Shown: positions 11,864 through 29,548, counted from the first letter of the stretch. The stretch is 64,000 bases of DNA from Okapia johnstoni (GCA_024291935.2 CM044308.1:117082501-117146500), one strand, 5' to 3'. Notes: generated by a model from the sequence alone, not told the origin. A program made the numbers and translations.

Positions 11864-12041
11864 GCTGAAGTTTGGCTGATACACGGAAGCGGTACAAGAA
11901 TCTCTTCAGCCCCCCGGCGTGAATACCCTGGACCCTAGCATCCTGGCTCCCAGCTCGGGTCTCGGGCTCTCGGGTCTGCCTCGCACACTCTCACTCTCTC
12001 TGTTCCCCTCCCCCATCACCCCCCCACGCCCCGCGCCGACT

Positions 12042-12049
12042 ATTTGCAT
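12042..12049 (+). promoter_or_regulatory. Octamer motif 1
   Basis: ATTTGCAT, an exact octamer recognised by POU factors such as Oct-1, about 70 bp before the probable transcription start. A second copy follows 28 bp on. Confidence 0.6.
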
Positions 12050-12077
12050 CTTGCCGAAAGCCGGGCCCTCCCTGCTA

Positions 12078-12085
12078 ATTTGCAT
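12078..12085 (+). promoter_or_regulatory. Octamer motif 2
   Basis: Second exact ATTTGCAT, within the palindrome-like run AATTTGCATAT and only a few bases upstream of the TATA-like box. The pair lies in an AT-rich pocket inside otherwise GC-rich promoter DNA. Confidence 0.65.
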
Positions 12086-12088
12086 ATC

Positions 12089-12096
12089 TTATATGG
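12089..12096 (+). promoter_or_regulatory. TATA-like box of the HNF1B promoter
   Basis: TTATATGG lies 206-213 bp before the ATG. If it acts as the TATA box, transcription would start near 12115-12125 and give a 5' UTR of about 180 nt. The longer string CTTATATGG also resembles an SRF CArG box with one mismatch. No start site can be proven from sequence alone. Confidence 0.45.
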
Positions 12097-12190
12097 CCTA
12101 ATGGTGGCGATCATGGCAAGTTAGAAGTTTTCTGACTCCTCTCGGAGGAGACTCCGGGACCCCGGGGAGTAACAGGTGTCTGGAGGCTGA

Positions 12191-17275
<5,085 letters not shown>

Positions 17276-17475
17276 CGAGGACCCGTGGAGGGCTGCCAAA
17301 ATGATCAAGGGCTACATGCAACAACACAACATCCCGCAAAGGGAAGTGGTGGATGTCACCGGCCTGAATCAATCACACCTCTCCCAGCATCTCAACAAGG
17401 GCACCCCCATGAAGACCCAGAAGCGAGCTGCCCTGTACACCTGGTACGTCCGAAAGCAGCGGGAGATCCTCCGAC
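17276..17475 (+). CDS. HNF1B: HNF1B exon 2 (residues 115-181 and one base of 182)
   Basis: A 200-bp exon completing the POU-specific domain. The codon for Ser115 is split AG|C across intron 1. The translation [20 protein letters not shown] leads into the DNA-reading helix around residues 146-157 ([12 protein letters not shown]), then [16 protein letters not shown]. Residues whose human counterparts are known disease positions (Ser148, Ser151, His153, Lys156, Arg165, from memory) are all unchanged. It ends in phase 1 at CGAC|GTAAGT, a strong donor. The minus-strand frames overlapping this exon are shadows. Confidence 0.97.
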
Positions 17476-19119
17476 GTAAGTGCTTTCAACCTGCCTCTGC
17501 CTCAACCAAGACTGACCTTTGCCCTGACTCTGACCCTTGTGGGATGCCTCAGTTTCCTTCTCATCAACAAGGTCTGCGTGGCACTTGGCAAATATAAGGA
17601 AGCTGTCACGTGGATTTGACTGCCCTGCAATGAGTTGGCTTATGTCACTTTCTTCTCCCGAGATGCCCTCGTCCCCCGCCAGTTGATTTGCCAAGGCCAT
17701 CGGTGTGTGTAGCACACCTTGAATATTTTGCTCCCTGCTTCCAACATCTTTCTCTTTGAAACCAAGTAGGTAACAGCAGAATAGTGAACCCGAAGTAAGC
17801 CAAGCATCTTCTCCCCTTGATCCGTGACCATGGATCAGACTTTCCAAGGAAGACATTTAGTAGCAATCAATAATATTGATTACTATTATTGTTATTTTCC
17901 TTCTGTCTTAAAGAGTATAAAAAATAGAAAGCATTCGTACATATAGATATGTTAGGAACTTGACCCTGTTGTTTGGGAGGATGGGGTGGGGTGGGTACAA
18001 CTGAGTTCTGAAGCAACTTAAGATGCTTACTCACATTTACCAAAATCGGTAGAGCTTTGAGACACCAGCTGGTGAGCCTGTCAGAGGAAGAATCTGCTTC
18101 TGGCTAAGGCAGGACTCAGTAAAAGCATCTGTATTTTCAACTCTGAGTGATGAATTCTTATCCTTTCCATTGTCTTTCCCAAATTTCCTTTCTGTCCCAA
18201 GATTTCTTCTATGCAGTAACCCTGAGAGATTTGTGTTTGGAAGGCTAGGGAAGTTTGAACTACATTTGAATGATAAGAGTATCAGTAACCTAGTGTTTTT
18301 ATTTTAGGAAAAGTGCACTTTTACATTATATTTTGATTTTTCAATCCAGCCCTTTTTCTAGGAAAATTTTATGTAAGTTTTCGCTCTTCCCACATACTCT
18401 TCTCTGGGCTGTGGGCTTCTCTGTCTTTGTTAAGATATGAGTTTCCACCACTTTCTGGGCTGAGTTTTTCCCGTCTCGCTAGAGGACTGCTTATAAAAAT
18501 CACTCTTGTTTCCTGTCACACACTGCCCTGAAGTGATGGTTTCAGTATTTATTGTCTCAATGTCCATGGGCTGGAAAGGCCTTCAAGATGCAAGGAAAGG
18601 GTTAGGGGTTCATCTTATATCGCAGTGATTTGCTCTTTTGCTGGTAGCATTAGATAACTTGGAGCTTCCCTGGTGGTTAGAAGCACAGTGAGAGCTCTTT
18701 GCTACTGAGAGGAAGAGGCCCCTTTTAAACTCTGGGATGATCCACCATCCATGGTGACTATGTCTTTAAGAATTTGTGTGTCTGACATGAAGCAACTCCC
18801 TGTAATTCCTGTAAAGCCCAAGAAAATTTTTCAGAAACCTTAGTCTCCAAAAGCCAGAGAACCCTTGGGATGCGCTTTCACTCCAATCCAAGCCTCAGGC
18901 ATCATCTCCCATTTGAGTTGCCTCTCTGTGTTCTGTGGGCTTTCCCTCAGAAAGATGGAGGCAGGAAAGGTCAACCAAAAGTTTCTAAAGGACAGAAGTC
19001 CCATAAAGGTTCTCAAGATGCTTGAGAATGACATTTTGCAAAAATGTATGACCATCTCTGCAAAGGATTTTTCAATTATCGTTATCATGGTTTTAAAGTC
19101 CCATGAGACAGAAAGCTTA

Positions 19120-19400
19120 AGAAGCATCCCTTCATTCTGTAAATATTATATGGGCACCTATGAGGTGCCAAGCATTTGCTGGGCTGTGAGATACACAGGT
19201 TCTTTTCTCCAGGGACTTACAACCTAATGAGGAAGACGAGATGTTTGAATAAATAATGGCAGCTTTCTAAGAGCTGTTATAAAAGTATACACAAGGGAAA
19301 GCCAGAGGAATTGCTTAATTGCCTAGAGACATCATGGAGGGCTTCCTGGAGGAGGTGTCATTTGAACCAATTCTTGAAGATTGAATACAAGATATACTAG
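19120..19400 (+). repeat. L2 LINE 3'-end relic
   Basis: The characteristic series 'cacctatgaggtgccaagc', 'ccagggacttacaacctaat', 'gggcttcctggaggaggtg' and 'catttgaaccaattcttgaa' identifies an L2 tail. Confidence 0.75.
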
Positions 19401-20009
19401 CACCGGATAAAAAATAGGAAGAGAGATGAATAAAAGAAGGACACAAGTGGACAAGTAACAGGTGGCAAGTAGTAAGAGAGAATCGGGAAAATAAAAAAGA
19501 CATATGATAACAAATTTTCATAAGAAGCTAAAACTAATAAATGGTAATATTCATGAGCCTATCTTCACAGATAGAATCTCCTTGTTCAGGCTGGCTCTTG
19601 AGCCTATAAAGAGGTTACTGATGCCATCTTCTCCAAGTTAATTTTTATGGGCAACAAACATTTTCTGTGCACTGCCCCCCACCCCCGCCACTAATCTGGA
19701 AAGAAGTAGGGGAGAGTTGGTGGTGGGTGGAGAATGTGTGCGAGTCTGGTTCTTCAAAAAGGGCAGCCAACAGCCAGAGGCAGCCCCTACTCTGTGGGCA
19801 GCTGCAAGTGTGTCTTGCACTCACCACAGACAGAACTTCAGGAGTAGGTTCTGTTACCTCCATCCAAGGCCAGTTGGAAGGTTTTGTGGGTGTGTGGTTT
19901 GGGATTGTTTTTAGTGAGAGGTGTTGCACATGTGGCATCACCATCAATGGTTGTGAGTTCAGCGTCTACAGCCTAGGTTCACATCCTGGCTTCTGCCCTG
20001 CCTCTAATT

Positions 20010-20160
20010 AGTCTGAACCTCAATTTCTTTATCTGTAAAATGGAGATAACAATTCTTCCTAAGAGAGGTGTGAGAGTTAGTTGAAGGGATACATTTGGGG
20101 GACTTTGTATAATAACCTGACTGTGGAAATGGTTCATTAAATGTTCACTGTGATGACAGG
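20010..20160 (+). repeat. MIR relic
   Basis: 'gaacctcaatttctttatc' and 'tgtaaaatggagataacaat' are MIR core text. Confidence 0.65.
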
Positions 20161-21482
20161 TTATCTCTTCACATCAAATGAGGAACCTTGTATTGCTCCT
20201 GGGTCCTCATGATTATCTGTAGTGGCTTTGGTTGTTATTCATGACAACTCCACAGGACCACAGGGAGAAGAGGAGACACTGAGACAGACATCCACTGAGC
20301 AGGGGACTTCCTTCTTCCCCTCTGATTGTTCCAAACTCCCTGCACTTAGATGGCTGCCGTGAAGACCAAATAATACTGGAACTGTAAAAGCGCTTTGAAA
20401 AGTAGAACTTCCCTGGGAATTTGGGTGACCATCATTGTCATCACCATCATCCTGACCAGGGGTATATATTCTAAAAGACTCTTTAGGGCCCTTAAGTCCT
20501 CACCAGGCCCATTCCATAGGCAGAGAAGCCAAGGGACCAGGAATTACAGAACTTAGCTGGGACCCTACATTATCCCATGGAGTCAGTGATTTCCTGCTAA
20601 TAGATGTGGCAGAGACACTCTCAGGTATCTAAAGGAATTATTGGGAACCAGTGAAAACAGAGCCCAAATTGGCCTGAGAATCTTCCAAGGTGGATGGGGC
20701 TCCAATCAAAGGTTCCAGTGACACGTTCTGTCTGTCTACCAAGGACACAGCTCGTTAACTCAGCTGATCAACAGCTAGTTAAACAAAGACCAGCACTACC
20801 TGCATCAGGGGTCTAGGCTTGTTAGGGACCCACCACTTCTTGATGGGCCAAAATGGAAATGGATCTTTAGATCGTAGCAAGTTCCCCATCGCTGGAGGTA
20901 GGTAGGTGGAAGGCCGCATGGTAAGGTGTTATGCAGAGGATTCAAGCTGTGGCCTGACTTTGGACCTTGAGAGTTTTCTGAGACGTGCAGGGATGACTCC
21001 AGGAACCAAGAAAAACATCAAGGTCCAGAACACGGGGACCAGGAGTTAGCAAATGAATCTGTTATGGGTCCTTGCTCAGCAAGGTGCTTGGCCTCTCTGC
21101 TTGTTCATCTGTAAAATGGAGTTAATACCATGATGAACTCTGCTTCATGCAGATGTAAGGAAGAGAACAAGGAGGCTGACTCTTCCATGAGTAAATATCA
21201 AATCTCATTGCAGCCACAGAGGCTAGGGGGCCACCACTGGGTGATTTGTCATCTTTCATTCGTTCAATCAAAATATATTGAGGGTCATGATATGCCCGGT
21301 CCTCGGAATTGGATTGTCAGGGAGCTCCATACCATCTGTATTTACTTGTCTCCAACTCTTAAAACACCATTCTTAGGAAAGTCCTGTGTTTGCCATCTCT
21401 TGCACTTCCTATCTTTCAAATGTGTGAGCAGGTGTGTAAGACCTTTCCCTCTTGGGCTGTTCCCCTCATAAATGGACCCCTG

Positions 21483-21483
<1 letters not shown>

Positions 21484-21523
<40 letters not shown>
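21484..21523. repeat. (CA)n microsatellite
   Basis: About 20 uninterrupted CA units in intron 2, likely to vary in length between animals. Confidence 0.95.
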
Positions 21524-21524
<1 letters not shown>

Positions 21525-22058
21525 ATTGCCTTTGAGATGATAGAGCGCTAAAGAGCTGCTTCTTCTTTTTCCAATACAAAGGTCCAGTTATATTTATTTC
21601 AAAGCAGTAGTCAAAAGATTTGGGGTTTGGGGTTTTTCAAAGAGCATAACATAATGTTGATCCCTAGGATCTATGGGTGGAGAGAGCTATTTTCAGCCTC
21701 TGAACATTTTGTCTAAGTGCAAACTGTACCTTTTAGCATTTTTCCGTCTAGACCTGAGACTTGGTCGAACTCATCTCCTTGACATCAAAACACAAGACTT
21801 CAGGATTCAGAGAGTTGCTTCATGTCTGAGAGCCAGTGAGCCAATGAAATAATAATAATAATAAATTGTCCTGAGAACAATGGTCAGCCACGTTTGAGCT
21901 CCTCCAAAGAAAGGAAAGGGGTTGGCTTTGGTGGAGCCAATGGAAATAGGCAGTGAGGGGCCTGGGATGAGCCTGCCCTCACCCCTGCATTCCCACCTAT
22001 AGTTAACAGCAGACCCCAAAGCTCAGGGGAGAGAAATAAAGGTATTTTTGTCCCTTGA

Positions 22059-22397
<339 letters not shown>

Positions 22398-22487
22398 TAA
22401 CACCACCAGAAGCTCCCCCAGAGCAGGCGGGCAAGCACATGGACCTGAGCTCCATCCCCTCAGTCCTGGAATGTTGAGACACTAGTG

Positions 22488-22699
22488 GTGCTGTGCTTAG
22501 TTGCTCAGTTGTGTCCAACTCTTTGCCACCCCATGGACTGTAGTCCACCAGGCTCCTCTGTCCATGGGGATTCTCTAGGCAAGAATATTGGAGTGGGTTG
22601 CCATGCCCTCCTCCAGGGGATCTTCCCAACCCAGGGATTGAACCCAGGTCTCCCACACTGCAGGCAGATTCTTTACCATCTGAGCCACCAGGGAAGCCC
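22488..22699 (-). repeat. BOV-tA SINE
   Basis: Full-length reverse copy ending 'gagccaccagggaagccc', less than 100 bp after the exon 3 donor. Confidence 0.95.
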
Positions 22700-23189
22700 A
22701 CTTGTCCAGATAAGTGTGGCTAAATCAGGCTTGCCCAAAGTGTGTTCCATGGAATCCTCATTTCAAGTCATTAATAAATCAGCCTGAGAAACATCACCTG
22801 TAGAGTTTCTCTTAGGGAGTCACAATGTACATTCCTATATTAAAGGCTCTGAGAAGTCCTGCAGTCAAGAAACGCACTTCACTTTGCTGAACAGGTTGTT
22901 AACTAGGGGATGTCTTTCTGTGGCATAGCCCTATGAACTATTATCCCAGGGAATGATGGAGAATGATGGTCTAAAATATGCCAATGAAGAGAGAATCATG
23001 CGTTTGATCCCCCTACAGACCAAGGGACAGCTATTCCTTAGCCACAGACTGGCTTTGGCCTAGACCAAATGTTGGTTCAAAGGGAAACTTAGCAGGAGAG
23101 CAAGAATTGGTCAGAATTCCCTCCACTCTGCCCACACTGATTAGAGTTGGTTTTGTAGAGTTCATTTGTTTTTAATGACATGGAAATTT

Positions 23190-23335
23190 TTTTTAAGCTT
23201 TTATTTTGTACTGAGGTATAGCCAATTAACAAACAACATTGTGATGGTTTCAGGTGAACAGTAAAAGGACTCAGCCATACATATATACGGGTATCCATTT
23301 TCCCCCAAACTCCCCTCCCACCCAGGCTGTCACAT
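23190..23335 (-). repeat. Ruminant L1 3' fragment
   Basis: 'ttttattttgtactgaggta', 'tagccaattaacaaacaaca' and 'gtttcaggtgaacagtaaa' are the complement of the ruminant L1 tail seen several times in this window. Confidence 0.65.
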
Positions 23336-24154
23336 TTTAAAGAAAACTGTTAGAAATCCTCTAGATATCCTTTAGCTTCATTCTTGCCCCATCTGCTCTG
23401 ATTCCAACCTTCACTTTTTAAAAATTCTGCTCTTTGCTTTGGCTAAGACCTGTGGGTTCTCTCTGTCTCTGGGCTGGACCAGCTCTGGCAGGGGGATGAT
23501 GCAACCAGGGAGGTCTGGCAGGGGCCTGGGGAGGTGAAACCATCTGCCCAGACATGTCACAGAGTCCTCAGCTATGCTCTGGCCCCCACTGATGAGAGGG
23601 AAGCCCCCCAGTATCCAGGGGGTCTAAGAATCTCTATCATGCCTGGCACTGGGGTTTCCTCAGCAGTGATGACTGGACACCAGTGTCTCTGCTGGTGTGT
23701 CTTCATTTATACCTCACCCAGCCTGCCCTTTGGAAGGGATTATTGTTGTGTGAATAAGGAATTTGGCTTCCATGGCACCTTTGCGGGGTGTCCAAACCGT
23801 GAAAGACCAGAAGCCATTTCAGAGTGCTATGGAGGGACTCAGACTAAGCCAGCAAAGGAGCTTGTCTTTTGTAGGACACGGAAAATAGTCACATACAGTG
23901 TCAGGAGGCTCACCTGGACCTTCCCCCTGAGATGCCTGCCCCTCACCTTCCTCTCTTCGTTCAGGAGCCACACCAAAGGCTAAGCCCCAGACTTCTGGGG
24001 CAGTGAGCCTGCTCAGAATCTGTGTTCCACCCTGCTCTAGCCATCCAGCCATCTCATCAGATAACTACACAGGCTGGCCATTTCTTAGGCTTCCCATACT
24101 CACTCCTTGGCCGCTTCACACTCCTTGCCAGCACCCACCCCCCTCCATGAGAGT

Positions 24155-24375
24155 ATGCGTGTGTGCTCACTCACTCACCTGTGTCCAACTCTTTGTGACC
24201 CCATGGACTGTATGTACCTTGCCAGGCTCCTCTGTCCGTGGGATTTCCCAGGCAAGAATACTAGAGTGACTGACTTATCATTCCCTTCTCCTGGGGATCT
24301 TCCTGACCCAGAGATCGAACCCGAGTCTCCCATCTGACAGGCGGATTCTTTAATCTCTGAGCCAGCAGGGAAGCC
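24155..24375 (-). repeat. BOV-tA SINE next to exon 4
   Basis: Reverse copy ending 'gagccagcagggaagcc', diverged in the middle ('gtgactgacttatc'). Confidence 0.9.
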
Positions 24376-24385
24376 GCCGCTATAG

Positions 24386-25016
<631 letters not shown>

Positions 25017-26274
25017 GGTCAGGGCCGCCACCGGATGAGACGGAGCAGCCTGTCTTGTCGGTGTACCGGGTCCACACTGCCAGGAGAGGGGTTGCCTCCT
25101 CCATCCTGTTTGTGCATCCCCAGGGCTCTGTCCAACTGCAGCAGGAGGAGTCCAGAGGCCTCTGGGCAAGGGCCCCTCTGCTTGGGGACGTCTGTGCGCT
25201 GCCAGAGTTAGGATAGGGTTGGTCACATGAAACCTTGGCATGAGTTGGTCAGAACTGGCTGAGTACCTACTGTGTGCTGTGTGTGCCAGGCCCCGCCCGG
25301 CCTGGTTGAGGATGCCCCTGTTCTGGGGCGTGGGCTTGTCGGGACGGAATCCCACTCCATCCTTCCTGTGGGAGAGCACCCCCACGTGCTGGGGACTGCG
25401 TGGGTCCTTCCGGGAAAGTGGGCTTCTTCCCAGCCTGATGTGTTTACTGAGGTTGGTGTGGTGCCTGTGTAGACAGAGCGTGGTACAGTCTACTGCCTGC
25501 TCAGGGAGGGGTTTGCAGAAGGAGCCGAGCGCTACTTCCAACTCCGGGGGTGGTTCTAAATTGCTCTAGCCCCTCGCCGGCTGGTTGCCCTTCTGCTGGG
25601 AGAGGCCTGAGGCCCGGGAGCTGACCTGAGTGCTGGGGGCACTGGCTCAGAGCCTCCACCTGGACAATCTGTAAGCATCCATTCCACACTGTCCCTCGCC
25701 CCCCACCTCCGGCATGACCTCCTCGGGGGTCTCTGTCCAGCGTGAAGCCTGGGCCAGGGAGGGGCACTTTTCTGGGTGCTGTTGCCACCAAAGGGAAGGG
25801 CTCAGCCACATAGGAAGAAAGTTGGGGTCACTCCTGAGAGGCAGCGAAGACTGCAGATGAACACTGGATTCAACGCAGCCTCTCTGCGGTAGTAATCCAC
25901 AGAGCTGGAGCTGAGAGCTGCGGGGGGGCGTGGCTGGGGCAAGGGGCGTTATTGAGAAGACAATGGCCATTGTGCTGGGACCTGTGATCTCCACACCAAA
26001 GTCAGGGAGCCTGCAAGCCAAACAAAGGCCCAGTGGCTTTCTGACAAGCTGGGGTTGTGGTGAGGTCACCACGGGGTCGTCGGCTTAGGCATTCTATATA
26101 GTGACAGGAGACCCAGAGGGGAGGGGCCAGAGGGGCCAGAGCAGGTACTAGAGCCTGGGCAGGGGGCCGGGAAACACAGCCCAAGACACCACCGGTCCAT
26201 CGGTCTCAGAAGGCACATCCCACTGGAAGTGGATTCTCTGGAGTCCCCGGAAGTTGAGACCATGTTACGTATCA

Positions 26275-26410
26275 GGGAATGATAGAACTGGGAGGCACTT
26301 GGAAGAAGGAAATTGAGGCCCAGAAAGAGGTAGTAACTTTGCAGAGTTCCCCAAGGCGATGATAGTGGAACAAGGACTAGAACCCAGGGCTATAGAATCC
26401 CACCCTGTAC
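26275..26410 (-). repeat. MIR relic
   Basis: MIR-like 'gaaattgaggcccagaaaga' followed by decayed 'gactagaacccagg' text. Confidence 0.55.
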
Positions 26411-26739
26411 CTTCCCACAGCACAGATGCAGGCCGAGTGCGGGCACCAAGCTAGTGATGAGTTAGACACGCATCCCTGCCCCTGGGGGCTTCTGGTCTAG
26501 TTGGAAAGAACTCAGGCTGTCGTGGAGCCCCCAGAACTGCCAGGGATCAAGTTTACCTTTGAGCATTTTCTGCCCCTTTGTAGGGAGGAGCTGCTGTTTA
26601 TGGAACGATCACTATGGGCCACTGTATATTTTTGGCACCTACCTTTCTCTTTCCCTGAATTTTAACTCAGAGTTCATCAAGATGGTCCACACCCACCAGG
26701 GACTGATTCTCTGGACTTAGTTTTGAATCCTGGGTCTAA

Positions 26740-26892
26740 CCCCCATACCTGCAGCGTGGCCAATTCATAGAATTTCTCTGAGTCTGAGTTTCCTGTCTGT
26801 AAAATGGAGATAGGGTACCTACCACCTGGGGTCCATGTGAAAATTCAGTGAGACGCTGTGTGAACACCGTCTTTCCCAGTAAACCATAGCCA
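26740..26892 (+). repeat. MIR relic
   Basis: 'ctgagtctgagtttcctg' and 'tctgtaaaatggagata' are MIR core. It abuts the BOV-tA copy that follows. Confidence 0.6.
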
Positions 26893-27107
26893 TTGTTTGT
26901 TGTTGTTTAGTCACTGTTATGTCTGACTCTTTTGTGACCCCGTGGACTATAGCCCGCCAGGCTCCTCTGTTCATGGGATTTCCCAGGCAAGAATACTGGA
27001 GTGGGTTGCCATTTCCTTCTCCAGGGCATCTTCCCAACCCAGGGATCGAACCCATGTCTCCTGCATTGGCAGGAGGGTTCTTTATCACTGAACCACCAGG
27101 AAAGCCC
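26893..27107 (-). repeat. BOV-tA SINE
   Basis: Full-length reverse copy from 'ttgttgttgtttagtcactg' to 'accaccaggaaagccc'. Confidence 0.95.
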
Positions 27108-27173
27108 AAAACATAATTACTGTCACCATTATTATTATCACAGAAAGCTAAACAAGTGGTCATGGCAAGAGTC

Positions 27174-27720
27174 AGTTCAGTTCAGTTCAGTCACTCAGCT
27201 GTGTCGGACTCTTTGCAACCCTATGGACTGCAACACGCCAGGCTTCCCTGTCCATCACCAACTCCCGGAGCTTGCTTAAGCTCATGTCCATCAAGTCGGT
27301 GATGCCATCCAACAATCTCATCCTCTGTCATCCCCTTCTTATCCTGCCTTCAGTCTTTCCCAGCATCAGAGTCTTTTCAAATGAGTCAATTCTTCACATC
27401 ACGTGGCCAAAGTATTGTAGTTTCAGCTTCAGTGTCAGTCCTTCCAATGAATATTTAGGACTGATTTCCTTCAGGATGGACTGGTTGGATCTCCTTGCAG
27501 TCGAAGGGACTCTAAAGAGTCTTCTCCAACACCATGTTTCAAAAGCATGAATTCTTCTGTGCTCAGCTTTCTTTATAGTCCAACTCTCACATCCATTCGT
27601 AACTACTGGAAAAACCATAGCTTTGACTAGACGGACCTTTGTCAGCAAAATACTGTCCCTGCTTTTTAATATGCTGTCTAGGTTGGTCATAGCTTTTCTG
27701 CCAAGGAGCAAGCCTCTTTT
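27174..27720 (-). mobile_element. BovB LINE 3' fragment, reverse
   Basis: It starts with the (TTCAG)n tail complement, then runs backwards through the same RTE reverse-transcriptase C-terminal coding text as the copy at 1282. The minus-strand frame 27394-27711 reads NGCESWTIKKAEHRRIHAFE and similar, with scattered substitutions and stops. A dead copy. Confidence 0.92.
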
Positions 27721-28278
27721 GTGACAGGCAGCAGGAATCTATTTCCTTTTCAGTTTCACACATTGAGGCCTTATTGCCAAGAGACAGTGAAATGTTCTGG
27801 CCCTGAGGCTGGGGTGCAGGATGCTACACCCCAGGAGGGGTTCCCTTCTTCAGGGAAGTGTGCCCAGGGCCACCCAGATGACAGGCTGAAGCCCAGCACT
27901 TGGGGAAGGTTTGTTCTGCACTCCTCATGATGTACTTACTTCCCATCACAGTCCCTGAAACCAAGGTGTGGTCTCTAACCAAGCCCCAAACATACCTGGA
28001 TGCAGAAAAGAGCTCTGGTGGCCGAGGAGAAACAAACATCCAGACTCAATACTCGCAACTTCTAGGGCTGAGCTGGGGAGACAAGGTCCCCATCCCCAAG
28101 CCCCCACCCTCTCCCCTCTTTCCCCTCCAAACCCCAATCCCCCAGCCAGGAGGACAGGAGGCGCCTCGAGACACATCTTCCCTTGACCCTTCTCCCTGGG
28201 GAGGAGAGCATCTCTTCTGTACCTGAGCCCCCACCCTCCCAGCCACACTGACAGCGCTGTGGCCCCACTTGCCCACGG

Positions 28279-28295
28279 TGACCACAGTGTGACCC
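28279..28295 (-). promoter_or_regulatory. DR5 retinoic-acid-response-like element
   Basis: On the minus strand the half-sites are GGGTCA and TGGTCA separated by CACTG. The first is a consensus half-site; the second deviates at its first base. RAR/RXR dimers favour 5-bp spacing. Confidence 0.4.
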
Positions 28296-28490
28296 TGGCC
28301 CTGGAATGTCCGGCACAATAGGAGTGGCAGGAGGAGCCCTTTGCCTCTGTCAGCGGCTGATTGGTTACAAGGTGCCCTACAAACACATGGTCAGCAGAAT
28401 CAGCTGTTTTCAGCGTTGCCCCTCCCGGCTTTACAATCACACGCCAGCATGCAGCCCAGGGTTGTCATGGCTTTGTCTCCCTCATGCATG

Positions 28491-28507
28491 CTTAATTGAC
28501 AATTAAG
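28491..28507. promoter_or_regulatory. 17-bp homeodomain palindrome
   Basis: CTTAATTG-A-CAATTAAG is a perfect inverted repeat with a one-base centre, two opposed TAATTG homeodomain cores. It lies just after CATGCATG. Confidence 0.5.
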
Positions 28508-29249
28508 TTGGGGCTTTGAACAAGCCTGGCTGCCGCTGATGGGCCTTCATCTTTCCAGGGAGTGTCACAGGGGCACCCTTTGTTTGCTCTGCTTGGGGGC
28601 CTGGAGTTACTGTAGCCGGCTGCCAGCAGCCATTTATCTTCAGCCGGGAAGGCCTTTATCTGCAGCCCCCCATCCCAGCTCTCGCCAGCAGGAGCTGTCC
28701 CCGGTTATAGGCCCTGTGACAGCCCATTCTGAGGCCATTGAGTAGGCCCGGAGTGATGGCCCCGACCTCCATTCTGGAGCAGAATCAAGGGAAAGGCCCC
28801 CCAAAGGTCAGAGAGCAGGGCTGTGGCGAGGAAGCGGACTGGTTGGAGACTGGTGCCTGTATTGATCCACCAGAGGAGGAGGAGGAAGTTGGAGTGGGAT
28901 GGAAGCTGGGCCAGCCTTGGCTCAAGCCCTGGGATCGGCTACATCATCTCTGGTGGCCTTGCGTACTGTCCCCTTTGCTCCCAACTGTGGCAAACTCGCC
29001 CAGCTGCCTCCAGCAAGGTCCCTTGGCCTCCTTGCGACAGCAAGGGAGGGGCAGAGGTCTCCATCAGCCTTCACTCACCCAACATCTGATCTGTATCACC
29101 TTTCGAGGAGGTAGAGGCTCATTCTCCTGGAAAGAAAGGGAGTCCCAGAGGCAAGAAGAAGCCTTGAAAGATAACCTTGGGATGCCCTGAGCCCCAAAGC
29201 CTCTTTACCCAAGAGGAGATGTGTCTTTCTTTTGTGTTGTTGCTTTGCT

Positions 29250-29420
29250 ATCATTTTACTTCCTTAGTTTTGGCTATGCTGGGTCTTTGTTGCTGCGCGG
29301 GTTTTCTCTGATTAAGGCAAGCAGGGACTACTCTCTAGTTGTGGTGCGAGGACTTCTCTTGTTCCAGAGCAAGGATGCACAGGCTTCCATAGTTGCGACT
29401 CCCAGGCTTCAGAGCACAGG
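29250..29420 (-). repeat. CHR-type SINE, long 3' part
   Basis: 'ggctatgctgggtctttgtt', 'gttgctgcgcgggttttctc' and 'gactactctctagttgtgg' are the complement of the distal CHR SINE body. The head is missing. Confidence 0.75.
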
Positions 29421-29423
29421 CTT

Positions 29424-29548
29424 AATAGTTTCCTGGTGGCTCAGTGGTAAAGAAGCCACCTGCCAACGCAGGAGACAGGGGTTCGATCCCTGATCTGGGA
29501 AGATTCCACATGCCGCGGGGCAACTAAGCCCATGTGCCACTACTGTTA
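29424..29548 (+). repeat. tRNA-derived SINE (BOV-tA head with CHR-like body)
   Basis: The head 'tttcctggtggctcagtgg' with 'ggttcgatccctgatctggg' is BOV-tA-like, but the body 'ccacatgccgcggggcaact' is of the CHR type. It follows directly on the reverse SINE before it. Confidence 0.75.

Larger units (their letters stand above)
28230..28760. promoter_or_regulatory. Candidate intron 4 enhancer (DR5, MAF half-site, homeodomain palindrome, GATA pair)
   Basis: A repeat-free block. It contains TGACCA-CAGTG-TGACCC (28279-28295), which on the minus strand is a DR5 retinoid-type repeat with one off-consensus base. It also contains GTCAGCA (28390-28396, half of a MAF site), an inverted CCAAT core (GATTGG, about 28360), a 17-bp homeodomain palindrome (28491-28507) and two TTATCT GATA sites 22 bp apart (28634 and 28656). 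The combination of retinoid and MAF motifs matches what is reported for the mouse vHnf1 intron-4 neural enhancer (recalled). Conservation and activity were not tested. Confidence 0.45.

Noticed and set aside
26063..26079. AGGTCA-CCACG-GGGTCG as another DR5
   Set aside because: The second half-site ends in G instead of A and the surrounding sequence gives no further support; the sites at 28279 and 39086 are better.
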